Shown piece by piece: positions 1 through 10,830 of a stretch of DNA of 64,000 nt. Under the pieces are notes generated by a model that saw only the letters and a program-made list of their open reading frames with translations, was not told where the DNA came from and did no database searches. This DNA is from Gymnogyps californianus (lineage: Eukaryota > Chordata > Aves > Accipitriformes > Cathartidae): contig NC_059481.1 of the NCBI RefSeq assembly GCF_018139145.2, positions 15,860,368-15,924,367 of the forward strand, given 5' to 3'. Both the position numbers and the translations under genes were made by a program. Numbering within the stretch: the stretch's first letter is position 1; each line of letters begins with the position of its first letter.

Positions 1-2420
1 AGGCAAAGGCTCTGCTTAAAGAGCTCCTAGCCAAGATGGTGCTTGGAGGTGGGAACCGAGAAGCCCGGTGGCTGCTCAGCACTGGGATGTCGCAGTCTGG
101 GGCTGGTGTAAGGATCTGGGGATGAAATTTATTCATGGGACAGAAAGGAGCAGAGCAAACTTCCCCTTTATCATCGTAGGCCATTGCTAACAGGGATGTG
201 CTGCAATGAAGGGCTCTGTGCTTCCCTCCTACTGTGGCATCTAGCAAGAGGCTCCTGGTTCTGCTCCATCATGCGGGGAGCATCTGGGCAACCCAAAAAT
301 TCAGGGTTAATTTAAGGAGAAAGCTATCAAATACCCCACAAAAACCAATCCCTTAAGTTCTTCAGGGGTCTGAGGCTTGCAGAGAATCAGGAGCAGGACC
401 CGTGCCTGCCTGCTGGAGTTTGTGATACCCATTGCAGGGGTCAGGGATGAGCTGGTGTAGCATCACTCAGAAACGACATCAGTGCCGAGGAGGGGAGAGT
501 ATCACAGCTCCAAGTTTCCAACATTTCTGTTCTCCTGACAGCAAGCAGGTTTTCCTGATTTTGGATCAAGTTTTCCCTCCACAGACAGACAGGAAAACTC
601 TTCCTGCGCATACGACCGAGGCTGCTTATATTGCTGCGATACTAATGCCTGCCATTGTTTCTAAATCATCGTCATTGTGTGGAGTCGTATCTAAACAAGG
701 TACAATCAGCTCACAAATAGATCCCGGACTGTAATTACAACAGAAGTATATTTGAATATAGCCTTTATAGGTGCAATAAATTATACCGCAATACACAAGG
801 ATATAGGTTGATCTGTAACAGGTTTCCATACTTTAGGTATTGGCCACACTGAAAGCAGTTGTTAAAATAGGTCTTAGTATTTATGGTCCTGTGATGTGGA
901 GGCCTTGCTGAGAGTTTGATGAATGAACTTTCAAGGACAGGAATAGTTGTCAGTCTGAAATATTTATCAGTCTGAAATCTCCCTGCGATTCATGCCATGG
1001 TTTTGATACCTCTATTTTTTCTCTCCATCTTCTATGTTTGAAGCTGAGGTTCCCCAGGCAGAAGGAGGGTCTCTGGGTCTCTACTATGGGGCTGCAGTGG
1101 GCAGGACTGCATCTTTGCCTCCTCTCCCCTGGCCTTGGCTCGCCTAACAAGGCTGGGATGGAGGGGGTTGGCGTGACCCCAGAGGGATTGGCTCCCTACA
1201 GGCTGAGGATCAGTCCTCGGGGAGGGTGAGCAGCCTGGGGAGGGCAGAGAAGGGAGAGCTGCCTGCTGCTCCACTTGCAGGGCTACTGGAATGGAAAAAC
1301 CACCCCAGGTTTTCTGCCTTTGTGCAAAACGCCTCTGCAGGGAGGCCTCCAGATTCTCCTTCTAAAATCAATGATGTTTGCACTTGTTGCAGAGGGAAAG
1401 AAAGATGGTGTGCATGTTTATGGGCACTCAGTGGCTGTAGCAGCCCCGTGGCAGGAGGCTGCAGGGGAGGCAAGAGCCACGGGGACAGCATTTGACCTCT
1501 GTGCACTGCCCGAGGGGCAGCAAACCCCGCTTAAGCGATGTTATCTCTTCTTCCCATGTCAGCAGCGACCGCTGTTTGAACCGGCTGTGGTACCCTGCAC
1601 CAGCCAGCCTGCTGCGCTGCCAGCTCCCGGGCTGCTTCTGCTGCCCTCCGCCCCAGGGGCCGTGTTTCAGGGCTTGCCAAAGAGATTCCTGCTCTGTGCA
1701 CAGCGGGAGATGGAGGCCCGTGTCTGGATGGACTGCATGCCTTCCCCAGCATGTGTTCGGATGCTGCTGCTGTAATACCTTTGCCGTGGGCCTCCCACAT
1801 CCCTCTGGCCGAGGAGAGGCTAAGGGAACTCAAGGCCAGATGGGTAAGATGGATTCTCCATCATTCTGCATCTCATTTCTCCCTGATTAACAGCACAACC
1901 CTGTTTGCTGCCCAATCTCCAGTTCCCCCCTTGGTTCCTGGTGTCAGCAGTATGCCTGGGACTTCCAGGCCTCTCCTACGAGGAAGGCAGCCTGGACACT
2001 TTGCTCCTCATTGCTATGGGAGAGGAGGGGCTGTATGGTTTTATGCCAGCACAGATGAACTTTCCTCTTCTCTTTCGCAAACGCAAACCCAAACCCAGTG
2101 GAATGTGTTTCATTTCTGGCCCATCTTTCCATGCTGCTTTTATGAGTCTATTGTGTTTTGTGACTAAAGCGTGGTTTGAAGACCACGAGTAGTGCATGAG
2201 GCCACTGCAGAACCGCGTCCCACTGCAGCCTTGTTAGCAGGTCCATGCATGAGGGCAAGAGGGTCTGCTGAGCAGGAGAAATGCTGGGTTTCATTGGGAT
2301 CCATTGCTTGAGAAAAGACTGAGGGCCATGATTTCAGGCGTCTTTTCAGAGCCTGATCTCATCAGCTGGGGTTTCTAGACTCCTCAGGTCTCCAAGACCC
2401 CCAGAGCCTGCAAGTTAATA

Positions 2421-2434
2421 AACGTCTAGACGTT
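2421..2434. repeat. 14-base perfect palindrome
   Basis: AACGTCTAGACGTT reads the same on both strands and contains two ACGT-type cores around a CTAG centre. It lies in otherwise unremarkable intergenic DNA. Confidence 0.7.
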
Positions 2435-4375
2435 ATCTCCTGAGAGAGGGGATGAAAACTCCCAACGATTCACCTGCAGCAAGTGCCAGCAAAGCACATT
2501 TGCTTGAGGTTTCTTGAAGCTACCACTGAAAGGTCAGGTCTCTCAGTGAGACAAAAAGCTCTTTTCTCCCTTCTAGCTGTTCCATCAATACTTGTTTTTC
2601 CTCTCCATTTACTTTTACCTTCCTGTTCAGAAAAACATACATAAAGAGGGGGAAAAAATGCTGCTTCCCATGACAGCAGCTAAGCAGCTTCTACTGCCAG
2701 AACTCAGGCCAAAGACCCCAGTACACCTTGGGGGCAATAGTGGAGACCTGGAGTCCCCAGTGATGACCAGGGCAGTGCAAAGACGGGTGTGAAGTTGAGG
2801 TGCAGAAGGGACACCTGATCTTCTCTAGCAAGAAGCAAGGCACAGTGCTTGTTCTCCATGTGCTCCCTTCAGCCTGGTTGGCTCCAGGTTCCTTTCCAAT
2901 ACCTAGGGCAGGAAGAAGGGCAGATGCTGTGCACAGGGAGAAGGGAAGGTGGGAACAACGGGGAGCCTGTATGCCTCTTGCCATCTATGGACGTATGATA
3001 GCCATCGCTTTAGGCCTTGCAGATAGGCAGCAGGTGGGAACAAGGATCTAGTTTCACCCTTGCAATGATTTCTCTGAAAATAGTGACCACTGTTGTAGCC
3101 TCTACCACCTCCTTGGAAGAAGCCTTCGAGGGGATGCTTGTAGCCCCACTGGGAGGAAAGCAAATGGCTCTCCAGTCCTTTGGACATCTGCCATGGAGTT
3201 CACCTTTCTGGGTCGGATGGCTCCTTATTCCAGCAGCCAACCCGCAGGGTTTGGGCACGGGCAGCCGGTGCTCTTCAAGTTGGGGAAGGAGACCTCACTA
3301 TCTGGCGTGGGAGCAGGAGCTCTGTGCAGAGGACTGGAGTCCTCTCTCTTGCTCATCTAGTTAATGGCTCTCCGCTGAGTTAATCATGTAATACCATTCG
3401 GGGATAATATTCCTTAACCCACCGCTGGGCCCTTCGGTGATGATTACTCCAGCTGCAACCCACCTCTCTTCCACTTGCCGCTCCTGTCCCTCCCTTCTCC
3501 CCCATCTCTGTCTTGTTTCTCTCTCTCTTGGTCATTATGGCCTTCATCCAACAAAGCACTTAACCAGGTGTTTCACCGAACAAGTAACCTGGCCCTCTCT
3601 GTGCGGCAAATCCGGAAGCCCAACGCAGGAGGCATCTGGCCACCTTTGCCCTCTGGACACCTGGGGCTTTCGTGGCGTGGAGAAGCTCTCAGACTGTGGG
3701 TAGAGGAGCTCAGAAAACCCTCGGATGGCCTTCCTGACCTGCTGGCTATGATCCGCAGTCCTGACATCTGCTTGTGTGTAAAAAAGAAAATAAATCACTG
3801 AGGATTTCCTCCCTGGGCTTGGGGAACAGGAGCAGTGCCATCCCCAGGACAGGGCTGGGCCACCCAAGCTAGTGCTGTGCAACAGGCAGAGAAAGGCTGA
3901 GCTTTTCGGAGCTCTGCGTGGGAGGAAGAGATGGGTGTGATGGGTGCTGCCTGGCTGCGGAGGGCAGCTGGAGAGCCCTGGGAAGGAATCCAGGCAATGG
4001 ACCCAACAGCATCTTCTCCACTTCATTAGCTATTGTATGTGCTTTTTGTAGGTGCGTTTGTTGTTTTGCATGGAGCTTCTCACTCGTCACCCAGAATGCA
4101 GTTTCTGCATAACATCCAAAGCAGGACAAGTGTCCAACCCCCCCCTATTAGAAAAGGTAGGACATTATTTTTGCTGCCACAGGAAAGAGGAGTGTCTCAG
4201 GGTGGCTGAGGAGTCTGCCAAAGAGGTAGAAATGTTTCCTATGTGACCAGGGCCAGACCCTCTGCCTTTCACCCCAAAAGAGCGAGACTCAAGGTTAGCT
4301 TCTCACGCTGGTGCAACGTCTCTGCTGCTCAGCTCCGTAACAAGCCGTGGATAAGACAGTGGGGCTTACATTTCA

Positions 4376-4500
4376 GGACTTAAATATTCAATTAATCAAT
4401 GGAATATTCCATTAGTGTAATAATCACTTGGCATCGCCTGATCTATAGGTACATCTCAGCTGGGCCTCGCAAATTGATTTCTGATGAAGTTCTAATTGAC
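4376..4500. promoter_or_regulatory. Candidate conserved non-coding element
   Basis: An AT-rich island between GC-rich flanks, holding several homeodomain-type cores (ATTAAT, TAATAAT, CTAATTG) and the 16-base perfect palindrome AATGGAATATTCCATT at 4398-4413. Such islands near developmental neuronal genes are often enhancers; here that is inference from composition only. Confidence 0.33.
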
Positions 4501-7500
4501 TGCACAGGCAGAAGAGGACCTGTCTAAGCATGTTGAAGCAGGGCTCGCGAAGGCTCTGGCAGCACTACCTCCCCCCAAGGAAGGGGAAGGAGGAGGGGGA
4601 GGTGTGATTTATGTCCCATTTATCACGACAGCCTCTACCCTATCCTGTTTTATTGGTCCCAAGTGAGGCATGAGAGCTTACAGCTTTAATGCGGAAATTT
4701 GCAGGCAGCCGGAGACCCCCGTAAGCTGCTGACAGCTGCTTGTCACTTATGCAGTAGGTGCCGGGGGTACCCTAAATCCTGAACCTCCTAACGCGGGACA
4801 CAGCCGTGGCACGAGTCGCGTGGGGAGGGCTCAGGTTTCCTCTGGCGCGTATTCGCTGGCTGGGCTCTGCCACCCCTCTCCGTAGAGCCAGACCAGCAAA
4901 GCTGCACGGGTTTCTTCCCTGCTGATGTTGCTCAGAGCATACGGGGATGGATGTGCGTGGAGGGAGGCAGTGGGTGACCTGTGTGTGTCCTTCTTGCTTG
5001 GCCATCCTGCAGCCCCGTGTCCTGAGTGCTCTCCTTCCGGAGCCTGGTGGTGGTCCCTGAAGGAGGATGGCACTGCAGGGACCATCTGTGTTGCAAAAGG
5101 GTTGGGCTTTGTCATGCAAGGTTGGGAGCATCTTAGGCTGCCATGCCAAAGGCCTCCAAAGGCTCTAACGTGGCTCTGCTATAAAGACTTAGGCAAACCC
5201 TGCCCATGTCAGCAGCCTGGCTGTGAACTTACCTTGCTGGGGTGGTTGTAGTGGGAAAGCTTATGGTCATGGCAAGCCCTAGAAGTGTGTGACGCATCTG
5301 CAGGTGCAGGCACACAGAGATCCCAGTCTCCTGGTGGGATGAGATTGCCTGCCCGGTGGCATGTGTTGCACTGGGGGATGGTTTGTCACCCTGAGGCCAC
5401 TCCTGGCTGCCGCAGTCACACTCAGAGATGTGCAGAAAGAGCACATCAGGTGCATGAATGTCCCAGCACGAGCTGCCGTGATGGTGAGGTCCAGCACACC
5501 GAGGGCTTGAGGTGCAACACCAGCCCTTCTAACAGCCCCCCCTTTGCTGCCCAGACCCTCACTTGGGACCTGCTGGCTCCTTCTGCACTCTCCTGAAGGA
5601 GCTGCTAAAAGGGAAGGTTTAGGGGTTTCCTGCTCCGAGCATCAGTGGTGGGAAGGGGACACGATGCTTGTCCCCAAAGCGCGGGCTGACTCTGCTTCCT
5701 TCCTCCTGCCTGCGTGGGGACTTGGGCAGCTGAGCTGGGCAGGGGGAAGGTGACGGATAGTGATTTTGGGAAAACTGAAAACAACAACATCAACGAAACC
5801 AATCAAAGTGTGTGTGGCTGGCTGCTGAATTTTAAGAGAAATAGCTGCATTTTTCAAACATACAGAAGTGACTGTAACTTCCTCTCCATCCTCTACCTGC
5901 ATTAACTTAAGAGACAGCCAGGTGCTTAAAGGTTACTTCTCAGGCAATGACTGTTCTGTAAAGGACTACTCATCTCTAACAGAGATAGGTTTTCTTTTAT
6001 TGAACATCAGGCAGAGTGGCTGAAACCTGATAAAAAATCCAGAGCGATAGCTTTTTTTTCTCCTTTTCCAGTGAGGAATAATAACCAGCAAAATAAAAAG
6101 GCAATTGCCTCGCTGTATGCACTGCTTTAAGGAACGGCTTTGTGTGGCAGGGAATGCAGCTTAGGTAAATGCCCAATTAGAAAGATTTTGTAGGAAGACC
6201 TTTGAATCACCACGTCCGAACCTCTTTCCCCACCACCACCATTTCCATCACCACTATTTCTAGCCTCGCTTACTTATGGTACAGGAAGGAGCTTTAAGTG
6301 GTTGAAACCCCATGTGTGGACTTTAGGTGGCAAAATTCTCCCCGGGACCATTAAAGCTGGGTGGACAATGGCAGTGTGGTTTGGAGGGGTGGCCTTCCTC
6401 CAGATCCTGGGAGTCACCTCAGGTTGTGTCTCCTTCCTCGCAACAAGGAAAGGTGCTCTGGGATTTATGCAGCTCTGCCCAGGAGGGGTTTTTGACTGCA
6501 AAAAATTGTAATAGCAGCCTCTTCTATGTGAGGAAGATGATTGTCCCTCATGCCAAACCTGGGGCGATGGGCTGGGAATCAAAGCCTTTCTGTGGTTGTA
6601 GCTGCTGGTTGCTTCAGAGCAGTCTTGCCTGATGAGATTTCTAGTTTTTTTGGTTCTGCCATTTTTTAAATGACTGTTTTTAATTACTCGGTGAGCAGAG
6701 CCAGAAATATCACCCGTGCTGGAAATCCAGCTGAGAGGAGCAAGGCTGCAAATGAGGGAGAGCTCGGGGAGGTGAAACCCATGCCTCCGACATGGGGGGA
6801 CTTTCCAGCAGCTTCCCCCTGCACCGTCTCCACTAGAGATCCTTGCAGGAGACCGCTTCCTCACTCAGCTTGGGCGCCTGGCAGAGACATCCCCTCCCAG
6901 CGGCCCATGAACCCCTTGGGAGACATTGAGGTCTTCCACCCTTGCAGAGAGAAACCCCTCTGGGGCTGTCCCCGGACTCCCCTCCCCTCTGCGTGATCCT
7001 AAACACAGGACGTTATTTGGTGGCCATCCAGCTTGTTAATGGGCTCATTAGACTCACATGGTATGTTTAGGCTGTCCCTTCAGGGATGTACTTTGGCTGC
7101 CCTCACGATTAGATTTGTTGTCCGTACATGGAGCAAACCACAGGCGTGGCTTGGGCATGGCCGAGGCACAGCCCTCGAGAGCCGAGCATCCTCGGGTAAC
7201 CCTGGCCTGTTCCTGGTACGTACAGTGGCTGAGGGATGAGGATGCAATGCACACTAAGAGAAGTCCTCTCAAACCCTCCAGGACAGGATTTGGCCATACC
7301 CATGAGTACCTGGTGCTTATATCCACTGTAGAACGAGAAGACCCTGATCGCCAGAGCTCAGCCCTATTTTTATCAGCAACATGAAATTCAATTAAAATCT
7401 GAAATTTTTTTTTTCCCAAAGTGCCGTTTGTTTGTCCCTTTTCTTTTTTTGCAAGCTGCACAACATATGGGGCAACCACTCTGCATGTGCTGAGAAAGCA

Positions 7501-7896
7501 TGTCCAGTCCTCCACGTGTCACAGATTCCCACACAAATATGGAGGCTATTAAGCAGAAGTTATTAAGTGTCATTATTAATACACTGGAATGTGATGGGAG
7601 GGGATTTATTTTTATGCCAGAGCCTTGCACGTATGCTTCCATCATGACAGCATGAAAGGGGAAAGGGGCATTGCCCGCAGCTGAGCTGCGGACCAAGATG
7701 CTGGGCTAGAGACAACCAGCCCCCATGGGGCCATGGCCAATGTGGTGCCAGGCTGGTTGGGTGCCAGGTCCATGGGAAGAGCCTGGTGAAGCCAGCTTGG
7801 CTTTTTCTGGGGCAGCTGGTTGTTGTGGGGACATCTGGGAGCAGAAACGTCACCAGGAAGGCAAGGGCTGCTGCTGGGGTTTCCATCTCCTCCAAT

Positions 7897-7924
7897 GAAA
7901 AAAGAAAGAAGGGAAGAAAGAAAA
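7897..7924. repeat. Purine tract (GAAA/GAAG)n
   Basis: Twenty-eight bases of uninterrupted A and G made of GAAA and GAAG units. Confidence 0.65.
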
Positions 7925-8514
7925 GCCACTTCAGATAAACCTCTAAACATCTGATTCAGGGAGAAATGAGCGATGGAAACAACTGTTTTGTGTAAGGACT
8001 GTAGATCATTTAATCCTCACCCAGGGCAGGATTGTGCCTTTCCTGTGGTCTCACACACATGCTTCTGCCCTGGCTAAGTTTGGGTGAACTGCTTTCATTT
8101 CACCAGTACCAGAAGTGCTCTGCCCCCCCGGCTCCTGCCCCTTGCCCTGGCTCCTGCTGGGGCTCCCCCCAGCCCTGTCTCATTGAGATGCTCTCCCTGC
8201 CAGGTCCCAACCCACCTTTGGCTGTGGCTGGGGACCACGTCTGGAGATAACATTTCTTATCAGCGTGATTTTGGCTTTCCTCTCCCTGCGGCTCCCCCAG
8301 CCTCTTCAGCAGCCCCAGTTTGCTCCTCCAGCCTGGCCATAGGGCAGGAGCAGGGATGAATTGAGACCCTCCACCTGCTGTCATCCGCTGGTCTTCCTCT
8401 GCATCTGCGCAGGGCATCCCTCTCCTTCCCTCCCTCCTTCCCAGTGGCCAAGTTTCAACCTTTCTAAGAAAAACACTCTTCCCCTCCATGTTCTTCACTG
8501 TTTTCTACACGATG

Positions 8515-8600
8515 AAATACAGTTTCTCTCCTAAACGAAGCTACAGGCAGTTTATTAGCTTAGCTAATTAACCCATAATCAGCATTTCGTTCTCCTCTAA
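8515..8600. promoter_or_regulatory. Candidate conserved non-coding element (small)
   Basis: AT-rich block with TTATTAGCTTAGCTAATTAACCC and CTCTAATCAC: repeated AGCTTAGCTAATTA-type homeodomain cores in about 85 bases, set in GC-rich DNA. Composition-based only. Confidence 0.25.
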
Positions 8601-9224
8601 TCACAGGCTGCTCACACCCTCGGTTCACGGAGTGCAGCCATGCTATAGCACATGTATTTATAAAGGGGAAAAAAACCAAGTGTGCAACACGCCATGAACT
8701 CTGTTTGCAGGGATAATGTCAGTTCGTTCAGGCACGTGGTGTGACCTACCCAGAGCAGGGGAACAGGGGGCTCAGGCGACTCCAAGGGGTGACAGTGAGC
8801 TCTAGAGCCTGCCACCTTCTGAGCTCAGGTTCGGCGGCAGCTCGGGTCACTAATGGCTGGCTGCTGCTGCTGGTCAGTGGTGGTTTGGGAAGCAGGGAGG
8901 TTGGAGGAGTGGCAGACCCAGTAAGTCTTGTAATCTACATCTCTGCCTAAGCAGAACTATTCCCAAGGGGTCATTTTTTCCTAATTTTTCCAGTTGAGTT
9001 TTCCTGCACCTCCAGCAGTGACCCTTCCACGAGTCCATGCCAGATCTGCTGAAAACAAAATATTTTGGAGAAAGCACCTGTGCTTTTTCATTTATTAATT
9101 TTTCCTCTACTTCTAGACCAGCTACCACCTTCCCCAGCGCCTGCCCCTTGCCCTTCCAGATCTTTGTGGGTGGATGCTCAGTTCTCCACTCTAGCCAAGC
9201 AAAATGGATTCAGCTTTGTTAACA

Positions 9225-9480
9225 TTTCCTTGTAAATCAGATTTCTGATTATTGCCGCTGCCCTCTGAACTCCTTCCAATTCATCACTCTATTCCTGGTA
9301 CTGCGGTACGCCGACCATGAAGAGACAATGTTTGAAAACATCCTCAACCCGGGCGGTGATCTAACGAGACAGCATATAAAAATATCGTTACATGGTGAGC
9401 TGAAGGCATTGTGCAGCTCTGTAATCATTTTCAAGATGGTAAAATCATTCTGCAAGGACAGCCTGTCTCCACTCTGATAA
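9225..9480. promoter_or_regulatory. Candidate conserved non-coding element
   Basis: About 250 bases of balanced, non-repetitive sequence that keeps isolated CpGs (GCGGTACGCCGACC, CCCGGGCGGTGAT, TATCGTTAC) amid AT-rich text with TGATTATTG, CATATAAAAATATCG and GTAATCATTTTC. Retained CpGs in AT-rich non-repeat DNA suggest constraint. It also contains the direct repeat GGTAC-TGC-GGTAC near 9297-9309. No coding frame. Confidence 0.33.
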
Positions 9481-9545
9481 AATCAGGGCCAGAAAGGCGG
9501 CCCAGCTTGGAGGAACAAATTGCAGAGTTGTTTTTTTTCCTCTTC

Positions 9546-9561
9546 TTTTTTTTTTTTTTTT
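9546..9561. repeat. T16 homopolymer
   Basis: Sixteen T after TCTTC, with another T8 run just upstream (9531-9538). Confidence 0.75.
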
Positions 9562-9892
9562 GGGCAAGGATTTATTTTTAAATAAGGGAGCTGTCATAAA
9601 GTGGGACAGATGTTGAGAAGATCAGGTACAAGTGAAACCAAAGTGGTGGTGCTTTTACCAAGCGGAAAGTGGATGGTTTGTCCTCTGCTCTCCAAAACCC
9701 TTCGGCTCCCTGGCTGTCCTCCGCTGTCCCTGCGTCGCCCTGATGCACCACGTCCCAGGTGTCCCCAGCCATCCCAGGCTGGCAGCGCTCTCTCTGAGCC
9801 TTTTCGGACCCGCAGCTGAAGCCACCCTCTGCTTCGTCTCCCGGAGCAGCTGGTCTTGGTCCTTTCCACATCTCCCTTGCTTTGCTGTGAAG

Positions 9893-9936
9893 CTGCTCTT
9901 GTGTTTCTAGCCTGCTCTTGTGTTTCTAGCCTGCTC
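9893..9936. repeat. 19-base tandem duplication (2.3 copies)
   Basis: The unit CTGCTCTTGTGTTTCTAGC occurs perfectly twice (9893-9911 and 9912-9930), then a partial third copy CTGCTC. Perfect identity suggests a recent event. Confidence 0.85.
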
Positions 9937-10689
9937 TCCCTCTCCATATCTGCGAGACCTGCTGTGTGCGGAGGGAGATGAAGAAAATGAATCAGGCCAA
10001 GAAGATGCCAAAAGAGGTGAGAAGGCTACATTTGTGCTAGAGGTGGGTCTATCTTGATGGCCACCAGTTTGCCCATCACTGGGGCACCTGGGTGTTAAAG
10101 GCTCCACAAAACAGCCCCCACTGTCCTCCCATCTTCCAACCCCATGAGTACCATGGGCTTTTCTTCTCTTCTGCCCCAGTATCTTCCTTCCCTTTTTCAT
10201 TGCCATCTTGCATGCTGGGGAAAGGTGAATTTAATTACAGGCTAATGAAACGCATAATGCATTTCTTGAAAAACTGCGATCTGAGTTAAAAGAGGGTCCT
10301 TCTGTTTACAGAGCCACTTGGCGTTGGGGTTTTTTTTCCTCTCTGTCTTTTCCTTTGTCTGGTAAACATGTATTGCGTAAGTCCTCGGCGTGTTCATGGG
10401 ATGCTCAGAACATTGTCCTCACTTGCCATTGTTCGGGTTAATTTATGCTGGGTTAGACCTCACCCTTTGGAAAGGGTCCAGAGTCCTGGTGGTGTAAATC
10501 TTCCTGATTTATGTCTCCCCCCTAAAAAAAAAAAGGGAATTTAGGGAGTCCCAAAGAGAGGAGAATTCAGGACAATTTGCACTCATCGCTTGCTCCTGGC
10601 AGGGAAGGCTGGGATGAATTGGGGGTTGGTAAGCACAGACCTTTCATCTGTTTGTAGAAAGGAGGAAAATTAAATCTCATGGCCTGTTT

Positions 10690-10830
10690 GTGAGAGGAAA
10701 TTGCCCAGAATAGCTCTGACAGAATAAGCTATTCCACAATATCTCCCCATGCGGACACTCAAGCCACTTTGTTCCAGGCTAATTAGTGTGCTTCCAAGTG
10801 GAGTAATTATTCTGGAAGGGAAATCTCTCT
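10690..10830. promoter_or_regulatory. Candidate conserved non-coding element
   Basis: AT-leaning block with AGAATAAGCTATTCC, GGCTAATTAGTGTG and GAGTAATTATTCTGG, i.e. three homeodomain-type cores within about 90 bases. Composition-based inference. Confidence 0.25.

Larger units (their letters stand above)
1..9220. other. Upstream intergenic region, no gene recognised
   Basis: Moderately GC-rich DNA. Reading frames here are short, overlap on both strands and resemble no family I know. Features inside are a 14-base palindrome at 2421-2434, a candidate conserved block with a 16-base palindrome near 4376-4500, a purine tract at 7897-7924 and an AT-rich block at 8515-8600. I see no tRNA, other RNA gene or transposon in the rest. 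Confidence 0.65.

Noticed and set aside
6274..6864. 196-codon open frame on the - strand
   Set aside because: No recognisable motif, not bounded by splice signals, and overlapped on the other strand.
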